Below, piece after piece: positions 36,931 through 48,608 of a stretch of DNA of 64,000 nt. The notes under the pieces are model-generated. The model worked only from the letters and a program-made list of their open reading frames with translations, was not told the origin of the DNA and made no database searches. The stretch is taken from the NCBI RefSeq assembly GCF_949987515.2, contig NC_082684.1:119392080-119456079 (forward strand). Reading direction: 5' to 3'. The stretch's first letter is position 1, and every line of letters begins with the position of its first letter. Source of the DNA: Delphinus delphis. Taxonomy: Eukaryota > Chordata > Mammalia > Artiodactyla > Delphinidae. Made by a program: the position numbers and the translations under genes.

Positions 36931-39037
36931 AAGAGAAGGAAGGACCTCTTAATGGGCCCCAGGGTCCACAAGCAAAGCATTACTGAACGGGAGAATTTGG
37001 TTACCTGTGAAACTGGTATCTGGGAATTCTCTTGTCCTCTGTAATGATCAAAGGGAGGGATGTTCAAATGATCAAAGGGTTTAGGTATGGAGGAAAAGAA
37101 GAAAACAGAAGTTTTAAATTCAAGACAAGACTCTGAAATGCTTTCTTTCTCCATTTGGAATGTTTCCTACTTTAGACAAATAAGTAAAGGCTTCAAAACT
37201 TTACTATTTAATTTAAATACAAGTGAGGTTCTAGAATTTGGGTAGTATCAGAAAGAAGTTCTGGAATTCTTTCAACTAAATTTTTCCTCACCATTCACAT
37301 ACTACCTATTAGCCATATAATAGATCACTAATGCTATTCATTTTTCCCCTCAGGCACTTTTTCTTTATTTCACATGGACTGTGGGGCACCCCTTATCCCA
37401 AATCTCTGGCCACATGTCCAAGTATCTGGAGAGTGGGCCGAGCCTGAGAGATGGGAGCCCCACTCTAGAGATTCCTAGGCTCTTACTGCTGATCTGTGGG
37501 GACATGCAACCCTAGGCCTTGCCCTCCCTACTGGTGAGCAGTCCTGAGTTGCAGGCTCTGTTCTGAAACATGGGGCAGGCAGTGCCACCGGCGGCCTCCT
37601 CCAGACTCCCACATTCAAGGCATGGTGAACAGAGGAGTGACAATTAGATTTACCTATTTTATTTTAGAGGAAAGCAGGAAAGAAAAGCTTTAAGTTTCAT
37701 ACCAGCTAGAAATGGATTAAACAATGGTATCTTTTCAGATTTTGGCAGTCCCTTAAGAGCCACGTGTTACAGGCTTCATTCTTAAGTCAGGAGCACATAC
37801 ACACACAGACCATGCTTTCATAAAAACATGAGGGATTCCATTTGGTTTTAACCTAAAATAAGGCAAACTGAGCAAAATTGAGCAAAGAGGACAAATTTAA
37901 AATCCAAATACACTTCCTTGCAGACAACTATTCAATTCAATTGCCAGTAAGATATTGAATATTCTTTTTTGAATCACCCTAATTCAATGTACAGTACCGT
38001 ATATACTGCCTAGGAAGAAGTTCAAATCATAAATATGATAGGGAAATATCTAATGGCTCAGAATGGCCTTTTCAAGTAGCCAATAAGCTCTAAAAGACTG
38101 CAAAATATTAAATCTGGTGAAGCATGAGCTATATGTTCCAGAATGAGCCCATCTCCCTGTCATAGTCCCCCTCCTTGCTCCAGGGCAACCTGGAACTGGG
38201 TCTTAAGGAGCTAGCACACAGGGCTACTCTCTGGATGCCAGATGATGGCAGGGCCACTTCCCTGCAGACAGTAGTCAGCAAGGTGAAGGCTGCTGGCCAT
38301 AGTCATGACAGCTGAGCTGATCTGTGATTTCATCCTCTCCTGCCAATGTCAGGTCCAGGTTTGTCGATATGTTTGTGCTGCTGTACAAGATACTGGAGAG
38401 AGGCCATCTGCCCTGTGTGTCAGATTCCAGACTCCACATGGTTATGGCAGGGTTTGAGAGAAGTATCCACAGAGTGAGGGGCAGGATTAGAATAAAGAGG
38501 TGTTAATGGTGTGAATTGGGAAGGTAAAGGAAACTGTCGGGAACTCAGTGGAAAAAGAGGGTTGAAGAAAATTAAAGGGGGAATCAGGGGAAATAAAGAA
38601 AACAAGGGAAAAAGACAACCATCTCTGTTTGCTTAAAGGTCAAAGAGTAAAAATAATATAGAAAGTCTCCTTCACCTTGCCAGGTTCAACAGCGTGCTGC
38701 ATTTTGGCTTCTTAAATAAAGTTTACACCATTGGGTTCTGGGCTCTTCTTCCAGCTGACAGGCTCTGTCTTCCAATCATGTCCACCCCCAACCCCCTGAA
38801 GCACCCATTTTTTCTCCAGACCCCACACTTCTCCAAACCCCACCCCCTGAACCAAGTTCAGTTTCCACTTATGGATTACGTCTCTCTCTGATTGTCTAGC
38901 ACTCATTTTCTAAGATCAATCTCTTTACTCTTTTTCACTTACTAGCCTAAATCCATATTACTCTATAGTTTTAAGAAAGATTCATGACAACTAGATCATG
39001 CTATTCAGTAACTCAAGTTTTACTGTCCAAATATGTT

Positions 39038-39039
<2 letters not shown>

Positions 39040-39077
<38 letters not shown>

Positions 39078-39145
39078 CTGTACATAATATATATATATAC
39101 ACATATATGTATATTGTGTATGTATGTGTGTGTATATAAATAAAT
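39040..39145. repeat. Compound GT/TA microsatellite
   Basis: A (GT)n run, a (TA)n run, and then mixed tatata, catata and tgtgta units. Confidence 0.9.
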
Positions 39146-39861
39146 AAAACTGGCATTTGCAAGAGCTTTAAAATCTATCAGATTGCACGTTTCTTTAGCC
39201 AAACAATAAATACTCTTTGATGAGTCATGACACTTCACTTCCATGTGTCCACTTTAAGAAACAGTTACAAAATCAGATGGTTCAAAATAAACAAATAAAC
39301 AAACCAGCAAATAAAACCAGACTAGAGTAGGCATCCAGGCATTTCTTTTCTAGGCTCTGAGGCAAATTCCAGGTGCTGTCTTCTCTTTTATCAATTTTAT
39401 TTTCTCCTCTGCTTTTGGAAATTCCATTCATTCTTTAAGTCTGATCCACATGACTTTACAGAGTTGGGAAGGGGATGAAAGGGGGTGGAACAGAAAGGAG
39501 AGTGGTGGGAGGGAGAAACCTAGTATTTATCAAGTTACCTGAGAGTAAAGACCTTGCCTGTCTTTCTCACCTCTAAATACCTTGGTACCGAGAACAAGAT
39601 CTAGTGAATGAGAAGATGCTCAATAAACACGTTTGAATAAATGAAATTACTGACTCTGTACTGTGTGCTGAGGGCCATGCTGGATGGTTTTAAAAACAAT
39701 ACTGAATGATTGGTCAATAAAAAGTAACTCAGTATAACAATGTGCCCTCCTTTGTGTAATAAGAGAATGCATTCTCTGAGGTGGTACCTTCAGAGCTTGG
39801 GCTCATGCTGAGGCTGTGATCCCAACATCTCGGTGGGCAAAACCATGGTAGATAATAACTT

Positions 39862-40066
39862 AAGGCAGTGCCAGCAAACTATCACTCATGCGCCAAGTCT
39901 GGCCTGCAGATTGTACAGCCCAGGAGCTAAGAATGGTTTTTATATGTTTAAAAGGATTATAAAACAAAAAGAAAAATAGACAGCAGAGATCGAATATGGC
40001 CTACAAAGCAAAAATATTTACTATCTAGCCCTTTACAGTAAAAGTTTGCTGACCCTTGTTCTAAGG
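39862..40066. mobile_element. hAT-Charlie-like DNA transposon fossil, second copy
   Basis: gcagtgccagcaaactatca at the left and aagtttgctgacccttg at the right, with ttactatctagccctttaca between, match the family of 24303-24530 in the opposite direction. Confidence 0.6.
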
Positions 40067-40439
40067 AGACACTAAGAATGTGCTTCTGAAGTTAAGTTTT
40101 AATCTAAAGTGTGTTTGGCTTGAACTTGTGTTCAAACATGGTGAGACTGCAGGCCTGGGCTCTCTGAGCACTCTGGAGTCACACACACAAGCTCGACGTT
40201 CTTTGTCCAAGCTTAGAGCAGCTCCATGGCACCAATATGTAGAGTCTTCACCTTTGTTAACTCTTGCTTGTTCATGTGACTCTTCCGTAGGTGTTTTTCT
40301 ACATGATTTTCTGGTTAGTTTTGCAGTGCAACAAAGTCTTCTCCTAGAAAATCTATGGGTGGCAAAATCATAAAGGTGTTTCATCAACCCACTTAGTGTA
40401 ATGATTAGAGAGCTTTGTTATGGAGCTTTCTTGAATTCA

Positions 40440-40984
40440 TCTGGCTCTAGCTGAAGTACTCAGGATGTGACCTCTCTTCCGTCTTTTATTAACTCTAGGC
40501 AATTTTTGGTTGTTTTTAATTCATTGATGATTTTCTGGTCCATTCTTCCTCTCCTCTCCTTCTGTGATTCCAATTATACTTATTTAAAATGGCTGATATT
40601 TTCCCACAGGTAAATTATCAACAATCTTTTCTTTCCATTTTCCAGATTGGATAATTTCTATTGTTAGACCCATCAAGCGATTTTTTAAAAATTTCAGATA
40701 CTGTATTTTCTAGTCCTAAAATTTGGTTCCTGTTTAGTGTCTCCTTTTTGCTGCTAAGATTTCATATGTGTTCATTGATTATGATCATATTTTTTCTTAT
40801 GTCTTTGAGCATAATTACAATAGCTGCTTTGAAATTCTTGTCTGCTAATACCAACATACATGTCATTTTGGAGTCAGTTTCCATTAATTGCCTTCTCTCA
40901 TGACTATGGGTCACATTTTTCTGTTTCCTTGTATGTCTAGTAATTTTGAATTGTATCCTGAACATTGCACATGTTATGTTAATC
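40440..40984 (-). mobile_element. Diverged L1-like fragment, minus strand
   Basis: ttgaattgtatcctgaacat and aatagctgctttgaaattct fit antisense sequence of ancient L1 elements. It ends where the next transposon begins. Confidence 0.45.
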
Positions 40985-41297
40985 TATAGCAGTGCTGTTC
41001 AATAGAAATAAAACATGAGCTACATATGTAATTTTAATTTTCTACTATCCATATTTAAAAAGTAAAAGAAACAGGTGACTTTAACATATTAATAAATTTT
41101 AATAATATATTGTATTTGACCCAATGTATTCAAAATGTAATTATTTCAACATGTAATCAATATTAAAAATTATTAAGATATTTTACAATATCTTTCTATA
41201 TTAAATCTTTGAAGTCTGGTATGTATTTTACATTTAAAACACATCTTGATTTGGACTAGCTAGTGGCTACCATATTGATCAGCACAGCTCTAGAGTA
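40985..41297. mobile_element. Non-autonomous hAT-like element
   Basis: It starts cagtgctgttcaatagaaat and ends with gatcagcacagctctag, imperfect inverted ends. The middle includes aaagaaacaggtgactttaa and acccaatgtattcaaaatgt. The flanking words ctatag and ctctag may be the rest of an 8-bp target duplication. Confidence 0.5.
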
Positions 41298-42842
41298 TCA
41301 TTCTAGGAGAATACTGATTTTTGGTCCAATACGAGCTACTCCGTCATTATGGGAAGCAGAATCATTGACTGCCAGTTTTTAAACTTTATTCCTTGGTGTT
41401 TCACAGAGGTCCTGTGGGCCTACTGTGAGATGAGGGGAAGGCCGAGTACACTGGGCTACTCTTCCCCATTATATATACATCTCAATTCAATCAGAGCAAC
41501 TCTGATTTCATGTTTCATATATTTCATTTCTGTGCATAACTTAAAAATATTTTGATACTAAAACAATATAAAAACATAAATGACTGTAAAATATGATTCT
41601 TGAATGGGTCCCTAGGATTTTTCTTGCTCAATCATGCCCTTGAACCCATGCTGACCTCTCCTCTTCTAGAGTCACTTATTCTCCTTTCTAATCATATCAC
41701 AAGAACCAGCTGTCTCTGCTTTCAGGAAAAGGGACTGTGGTTTGTCTGCTATTTAAGTCTTCATGCTTGCAAGTCCTTCCTTCTGTGGCCCCACATGTGT
41801 GTGATTGATTGACTGATGGATAGATTGATCAATCAACTGATAGGTTTGCTGGATGGCTGTTCACACCCAGCATGCTCAGGACTTGCAGAAGTGAGCTGTT
41901 CCTCATGGCCATCAGCATTAGGGTAGGATTTCATTCTTAATTTAAAAGGACCACATAAAATCAATGAAACAAGTCTCACCTCACTTTCCTTCCTGTCCTC
42001 CCGCTTTCATTCATACACATTTTACTAGTTTGACAAAGAAAAGAGGGTCAGCACGAAAACTAAATGCTTTGTGAAACCTTTTCACCAGGCAAGTGGTACG
42101 GATCAAGCTTAAGAAACCCAAAAAACTGCCAGGTTAAAAGTCCAGCCTCCTTACAAAAGCTAAACATGCCTAACCTGATGCACAGAACCACAAAACAAAA
42201 TCCATGCACCTCGACCCAGGGCAGAACGGGAGGCCAGTGATATTACATAATATAACAGAGTCAGATGCAAAGACCCACTAAAGTGGAAATAAGGAGGCTT
42301 AACTGATGAACACATTTCACACAATTCTTCTCAGCTGACAACTCAAGAGAATTCACTTCAGAGCACACAAGTACATGGCCATGAAAGCTAGGGTTGGAAA
42401 CAGAAGTTCTGATGGATCCCAAACAACAAATAACTTACTGACATTAATTTCAGCCACTGAAATAGACCAATCACAAACACTAACTTATGTACACCTACTC
42501 ACGGGTGCTCATACTATGACACTGATTTCCTTTTTCTCCGAGACACGGTAATTTGCAGGAGGAGTTGACACGTACCAGTTGAAAGTGTGCGGGATGGCTA
42601 TTTCTTTTTTCACGAGATGGTCTTAATGGCCCGCTATGAGACGCCTTCCAGTGAGCACTGTACATTTCTATCAAAGTTCTGGTTTAGCCAGAAATTCAGT
42701 ATTTTGAGCAAGCAGAAATCACTCAGCAACAACAATGGAACACAGACCAAGACTGTGGTATTAACTGTGCATCACCATCCCCCATTCATGGGCGTTGCTG
42801 TTTTACCCTGGAGGGTCCAAGTTTGAGAACACAGCTCCTTAC

Positions 42843-42978
42843 CGTGACTGGCATGGGTGCAAGTTGCACCTTCGGATCTGGGGCTCCGGACGGCTGGCTT
42901 GAGGGCAGTCACTGTCGTTCACCAGAGTCGTGGTCTTGTTAACAATCCGTGTGCAGGACACGATGGTTCTGCGTTCCC
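42843..42978 (-). CDS. ADAMTS17: ADAMTS17 exon: rest of TSR2, 136 bp
   Basis: The exon encodes [20 protein letters not shown], then [20 protein letters not shown], then HPCQS. It supplies the remaining four cysteines of the repeat opened in the previous exon, giving the six expected of a TSR. Sequons NKT and NDS are possible N-glycosylation sites. The acceptor is tttggtttccag and the donor is CG|gtaagg. It enters in phase 1 and leaves in phase 2, so an arginine codon is split with the next exon. That exon lies 39.8 kb away, across the largest intron of the window. Confidence 0.96.
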
Positions 42979-45122
42979 CTGGAAACCAAACCACACAGAA
43001 CTGAGAGGTCGTGGTACACACACCTGGTAAGGCCATTCATTCACCTTATGGAGGAGTGTTCAGGTGCATCTTTTGATCAGTTTGTCATTTAAAGTGACTA
43101 TTGTAATGCCTTGTTGTTTGTCAGAGAGGGAGAACCATAATCTTTGGGATGAGGGTGTGTAAGACATGGCAGGGGCAGCATGGGGCAGGAGAAAGATTCT
43201 AGAACAGGATCAGAAAGAAGCAACACTTTAGATCAGTCATGTCCTTGGAAAGCTTGGGGTTCACTGAGGTCAAAGTTGTGATTTGGGTCTTTAATTTCCA
43301 ACAAAGATTGCCAATCTCTGTGTCTGTTCATTTGATGTTTAAAGTCTATGGAGATCTGGTCTTCATTAAACAACTGTATATCAGCCCTCACCAGAGATGA
43401 TGGCTACTTATTACAGAACTCCTACTTGCTGGAGATAAGTGAGAAACAGGAAGGCTAGTCTGAAGGACACAGACCCAACCTGAGAATTTGTCTCTCCATC
43501 AACTGCCGCTCGTGCCTAAGCCTCACGTGCTCTTGGGAAGCTTCACTAACCGGTCACCCGAGCTGGATGTAGTCATTCTTTTGGGTGTTCCCAAAGCACC
43601 CTGCACACTAGTTGACCATGACTTTGTTAGGAGTGGGGGCGAATGATTGGGAGCTAGAAGGGCGGCCCTTGGAGCCAGGCTGTCTGGGTTCAGACCTGGC
43701 TTACTCACTAGCACAGTGAGCACAGGATTGCTACTTAGCCCTCACGTTTCTGTGCCTGTTTCCTCCACTGGACTGACTCGCTTAACTTCCCTATGCCTTA
43801 GGGTGCTTTAGGGATGGTTAAAATGAATTGATACATATAAAATGCTTAGAACAGAACCTGGCAGGGGTTAACACTTCATGTTAGCTATATTCCTATTGTT
43901 ATTATTTGGGAAGTGTCATAATAAAAGATTAACAGGAAGTCAAGCACGACTATATGGATCCCACACTCCTAAATCAATCTGTCTCCTGGGGAATTTGTCA
44001 TGAAGAAATGACTCAAAATTATGGAGCCCTCAACTTATGTAAGCATAGAAAGCACGGAGATGCCTCAAGCCAGATTTCTGTTTGGACTGCAGGTCAGGGA
44101 GCTGGCAGTCAGGGAGCCATAAAAGGATGCCAGTAGCGACAGCAGCAGAACAGTACCCCCTTGGCCCCCAGCCAACGGAGCCTGCTAACTCTTCCATTTG
44201 GGCCACGCTTACTTTGTAGCAAGCTGCCCCAGTGGAAAAGGTCGGTGCCATCAGCTCCGCAGGACTGAGTGTCGGTGAGGTCATGCCCAGGTCCCACCTG
44301 CCAGCCCACCCTCTGGGTTGGCATTCCAGAATCCAGGTCAACCTTCTGTTCTAACTCTGTGTCCATCAAAATTCACCCATCCTGCATCCATCCCCCATCA
44401 CCCCCCTGTGTGTCCCGTCAGGGTGATAGGGTACGCTGTACTAAGGGGGCTGCTGGCTAAGAGTTCAGAATGCTTCCAACCGCTCCTCCTAAACAACACA
44501 GTAATGACTACGATGCCTTTTGTTCATATTGATTTTTGCAGTATTTGAGTCTCCTCCCTGCAGTGGGCATGAGGGCTGATCAGTATAGAGAGAGTAAATC
44601 ATCTGCTAATATATGGAGTCAAATCATGAAGCCAGGACTCAGGCTCTGAACGTTTCACTGGAGTTGGAGGACTTTTTCTTTCCATTGTATTACTGTTGGT
44701 CCCATTGGTTTCCCTGTATTTCCATTGGCCACTGGGGCAAAAAGGAAAGAGTATTTGAGGGTCAGAAACATCTTCCAGTGCCCCTCTACCAAACAGCAAC
44801 AGATGGAAGTCTGTTCTGTTCATTCCCAGGGTCACCTGTCACACTTGTGACACAACCATTCATCGGCCAAACCTCCATTCGGATCAGCATCCAAGGGCCC
44901 CATGCCATAGGCAAAGCTGGGCACAACTCCAGCATGGAGGAGTTTGCTCTGCCCAAGTGTTTTGCAGAGAGATTTGCAGTGGGATGTGGTTACATTCCAT
45001 GGAAATACAGGTTATGTGGCCAGCCTTTCCAAGGCTCTGTGCACCCGCCACGGAGTGCCCTGAATTCACTTCTCTGTTTGACAAAAACCCACACCCCATG
45101 AGCCCATGACTCTACTGCTCAC
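42979..45122 (-). other. ADAMTS17 intron of 2.1 kb
   Basis: A phase-1 intron between the two exons that together encode TSR2. It contains one MIR at 43660-43905. I recognise nothing in the rest. Confidence 0.9.
43660..43905 (+). repeat. MIR element
   Basis: ggagccaggctgtctgggtt, then gcttagaacagaacctggca and a final tcctattgttattattt, covers most of MIR in forward orientation. Confidence 0.77.
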
Positions 45123-45282
45123 CTCCTCCGCACTGCACACTGCAACCTTCCCAGCTGCTGTGGGTCCAGATGAACAAGGAGTCCTGCGGTTTTTCTGGTT
45201 CACTTTGATTTTCAGCAGTGTAGTTTACGGGAATGGTGTATTCGTAATGAATTCCATAGTTTTGGTCATGAAATAACAACAC
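45123..45282 (-). CDS. ADAMTS17: ADAMTS17 exon: end of spacer and start of TSR2, 160 bp
   Basis: The exon encodes [20 protein letters not shown], then [19 protein letters not shown], then [15 protein letters not shown]. The first half closes the spacer. The second half opens the first TSR of the C-terminal array, with the paired tryptophans (WTHSSW) and the first two cysteines. Two N-glycosylation sequons are visible, NYT and NQS. The segment CSVQC lacks Ser or Thr just before the second cysteine, so it does not fit the CxxS/TC O-fucosylation motif. The acceptor is gctgatccag and the donor is gtgagc. It enters in phase 0 and leaves in phase 1, splitting a glycine codon with the next exon. Confidence 0.96.
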
Positions 45283-46257
45283 CTGGATCAGCAGCAAAAT
45301 AAAAGACCATTTTGAAATAAAGCGAAAGCTCCCAGGATTGCTGAACTTGCAAGCCAAGCTGTGCTGTGGCTGTCTCCCTACCAGGGGTAACCTGTTCTTT
45401 TCAGGGTTTCAAAACAGGTTCATTCCAGGGGCACACCTTTATTTCAGTCTTGGGTTCCCTAGATACTCAAATTCAGGGCAGGAGCCTATGTAAACCATCG
45501 GCAGGGAGTTCTACTCTTTTCCACTGGAGAGAGGACTGGTTTGGAAGAGGGATTGGGGATTAGCAAATCTGTGGGCTCTAACTGCACTTTACATGGAGAG
45601 CTGCTCCAGGCAGAGCAAAGTACCCGTTCCCACAGTCACCCACGAAGCTGCCCTTACAGGGAGAAAGACACAAATATACTGCTTTTCTTAAACAGGCATC
45701 TGAACAAGTAGGGTTACTCTACTTTGAAAATGAACACCACTCTTCACACCCCGAGCACCAGTCACTGCTATGTGTAAGGCAGGCTCAAGAGTAGACACAG
45801 CCCCCTGCAGGGGAATCTTGGGGATGCCCGTCAAGGATGTAGGAGCCTTCCTGCTGCCATGGGAGCTAGGATGATGACGATGCCCACGGGGTGGCACAGC
45901 CTGGCGCAGGGCTTAAAGCTGGGAGTGAGGGGAGGGGAGCCATCATTGTGCAGCTTGGGGACCCCTGGTTCTGCAATCCTGGTAAGTGGGAACTGGAAGG
46001 GCCTGCTCTTTGTTTGGTAATGCATGTTTCTAGCCCTGTAGAGAGAGACGTGCTCTACTGGCTTTACTTCACTACATGTACGTAATGGTGCAAAAGAAGC
46101 ACTCTTGTGGGAGCTTCAAGTGGCCTGGCTGTGGGTGGTATGTCCTCAGGCTACGCTTGGAACCAGGGGGCAGTCCTGGGTCTAAGCAGCTAGCAACTTC
46201 ACTTCCAGCCCGGGGTCTGGGAGAGCCGGCCCGCAGGAGCTGGAGGCAGAGGGTGCT

Positions 46258-46283
46258 CCACCTGACCTGGGGAGGCCAGGTGG
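46258..46283. other. Inverted repeat with two E-boxes
   Basis: Two 11-base arms, ccacctgacct and aggccaggtgg, pair at 10 of 11 positions around a gggg loop. Each arm contains an E-box (CACCTG or CAGGTG). A regulatory role is not shown by the sequence alone. Confidence 0.6.
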
Positions 46284-47905
46284 ACGGTGTGCTGGACAAC
46301 AGGAGCCGTCCTCCCTCCCAAGCATCTCCCAGCCCTCCAAGGGCTGCAGTTGCAGGCGGGGTGGGGTGGGGTGCTAAGAGCAGCCCAAACTGAATAAACA
46401 TCCACTTCTCCAAGAAAAAGACTTGCAGTAATGCATTTGGAAAAATGCCTCCAGTTTAAAAAAAAAAAAAAGGCTTTAAAAGAGATCTTTATTATCTCAG
46501 TATGGGAATAAGACTGGTGAATTGAGAATCCATATGAAACCAATTTCATGCAATTTTGTAGCCACGTATAATTTGTATGCGTGTGCATAATTGCTTTCAA
46601 ATGCAGGTCCCCGTGGCTCTACGGGCGCTCCTGACCCTGCAAGCAATGTGCACACCTCAGTTAGGGGACAATGGATTTTCCTTCAGAGGCAGATGGGCTC
46701 CTCTCGTTTCTAGGTTTAAAAACTGGTAGTAACAATTATATTTCAAGAGAGAAAAGTGATTAATGTTCAAGAGGGCAGGAACTTCAGCTGTGGTAGTTAT
46801 TGCTTTCCCAGAGTTTTGTTTATTATGGTCTGAATGAATCCAGGCTGTGCATTTGCTTTAATGGACTGACGATTCACTCACAGTTTATGAAAGCTTTTGG
46901 GAAAGAAAGGAAATAGGCCCATCTTGGTGTTTGCTAGAAAAGCAAATTCACATGCTAAAGGTGATGCTGCTATCTTGGGTTTTATCTTGTCTTTTACTTC
47001 CTCTTTTAGTCCCTCTCAATGACTGCTTTTAACTCAGGACAGGAGGATTTGTTCCAATGACTTAGATTAGGAAACAATCTAATCACAGAGAAATGATTTA
47101 GGTACCGGTTCTTAGGTCCCAGAAATCAACTTGCAAGTATATACCTGCAGTAGATTTAGTGTGTGGAGTGTTGCACTGATAAGATTTCTGGACAGTTTAT
47201 GTCATCTGTGGAAACTGGCTCCCCTTACTCTTATCAGAAATTGTAACAGGGTTAGGGCCATTGTGGGTGACATCTCTGCTCACACGTAGAGCTGGTCTCC
47301 TCAGGAGAGTCCCTGGGAAGTGGCCTGGGAATCTCTTGGGTGTCACCTAATCTTGAACAGCTGCAGGTTGCCAGTGACCACAAATTAATGGGGAGATAAG
47401 AACTTCCAAGTAGAGACTTTGGCAGGCATGGAGGACAAAATGTGCTTTGATTGCAGACACACAAGCTGTCACAACTCCCATTCTTTGGAAGGAGACATGG
47501 ATTCAATAATTACAAGCTATCAAAAGTTAGTCACGAGAAGTCCTAAACCCCGAGAAGGCAACGGTGGCATTCCTGTCCCTGGAGATCTTTCATATTCTTA
47601 AAAGGCAGCATAACCGGATGTTTCAGTGGTTTGCATGGGGTCCTCCCTGAGACAACACACAAGACCAGAGTGCCCTGATCTGGCCTGATTGCACGATTTC
47701 TCGAGACCACCTGGGGAGTGAATAGGCCTGTAGAATCTGGTTCTCCCTCGATTCCTGAATCCTTGCTGCAAGCAGAGTCTGGAAAACCTGAGTGGTATTG
47801 GTTTGGAAACAGTGTCAACAGTTCATTTCCAAAAGGTAGTTTCCGATGTGGATATACAAACTGTGGGGCAAATCTAAGCCATCTGATATTAAAACATAGA
47901 CTGTG

Positions 47906-48110
47906 GGGCTTCCCTGGTGGTGCAGTGGTTGGGGGCCGCCTGCCGATGCAGGGGGCATGGGTTCGTGCCCCGGTCCAGGAGGATCCCACATGCCGCGGAG
48001 CGGCTGGGCCCGTGGGCCATGGTCGCTGGGCCTGTGCGTCTGGAGCCTGTGCTACGCAACGGGAGAGGCCGCAGTGGTGAGAGGCTCGCGTACCGCAAAA
48101 AAAAACCAAA
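47906..48110 (+). mobile_element. CHR-2-type cetacean SINE
   Basis: Full head-to-tail copy: gggcttccctggtggtgcag, then gggttcgtgccccggtccag, ending gcgtaccgcaaaaaaaaacc. A perfect 15-bp duplication aaaacatagactgtg lies at 47891-47905 and 48111-48125. Low divergence and a perfect duplication suggest a recent insertion. It is antisense to the gene, 340 bp past an exon donor. Confidence 0.96.
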
Positions 48111-48450
48111 AAAACATAGACTGTGAGTGGGGCTGTCTGCTTAATAATGTCAAGTCTCCCTGGTGGCCACGTGGCTAAGCATTTCCTTCCTGGAGGTGGT
48201 TCCTTTTGGAAAAGATGGGAGTTCTGCCAGTAAAGAGCTAGGGCAAAATTTTGAGAGGGCAGAATTTTGAAGCATGTGGCAAAGGGATTAGATAAGAAAA
48301 GACCAAGAGAGAGACTTGAGCAGCAGGTGGCCAGGCAAACCACCAGGAACCAGGTGTACCTCCTGCCCACAGGATCTCAGGGAACAAGTCAACTGGTAGA
48401 CCTCTTGGAGCTGGCGGTCTCAAGACAAATGCAAAAGCACGGCAAATTAC

Positions 48451-48608
48451 CATCAAATGCAGAGGCATTTTGGTTGGTCCCTTGGCGGAAATTTTCTCCC
48501 ACAGGCCCCTTCTAACATAGCGGACGGTCGTGCCTGCAATCTGGAACTCTCCGGGGAGCTCTATCTTCCAGTCACTGTTGATGGATCTCTTGCTGGAGTC
48601 TTTGAGAG
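48451..48608 (-). CDS. ADAMTS17: ADAMTS17 exon: spacer domain, 158 bp
   Basis: On the minus strand the exon reads [20 protein letters not shown], then [17 protein letters not shown], then [16 protein letters not shown]. This is the beta-rich centre of the spacer domain. The acceptor is tttcctttctag and the donor is ATG|gtaatt. It enters in phase 1 and leaves in phase 0. The basic stretch [11 protein letters not shown] is of the sort proposed to bind matrix or glycosaminoglycans in spacer domains, but that role is inference here. The next exon, 3.2 kb further on in the transcript direction, continues directly with [11 protein letters not shown] young SINE sits 340 bp past the donor. Confidence 0.96.

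Larger units (their letters stand above)
3035..42842 (-). other. ADAMTS17 39.8-kb intron
   Basis: This large phase-2 intron separates the exon of TSR2 from that of TSR3. Much of it is recognisable transposon DNA, listed separately. I see no exon and no intact unrelated gene. Stretches over 300 bases in which I recognise nothing clear include about 3570-4030, 4800-6590, 7710-8480, 9400-10200, 10720-11680, 18560-20360, 21120-22520, 24670-25410, 25620-26720, 26890-27730, 28090-29540, 29720-31230, 36960-39040, 39150-39860 and 41300-42840. Confidence 0.85.
45283..48450 (-). other. ADAMTS17 intron of 3.2 kb
   Basis: A phase-0 intron in the spacer-coding part. It contains a GC-rich stretch at about 46190-46370 with a palindrome (46258-46283), a poly-A run at about 46457-46471 and the CHR-2 SINE at 47906-48110. 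I recognise no other features. Confidence 0.9.

Noticed and set aside
27737..39145. CRISPR-like repeated arrays
   Set aside because: The repeats here are microsatellites without spacers, in a mammalian genome.
47543..48370. Minus-strand open frame of 275 codons
   Set aside because: It runs through a CHR-2 SINE and plain intron and stops before the real exon at 48451. No known domain is visible.
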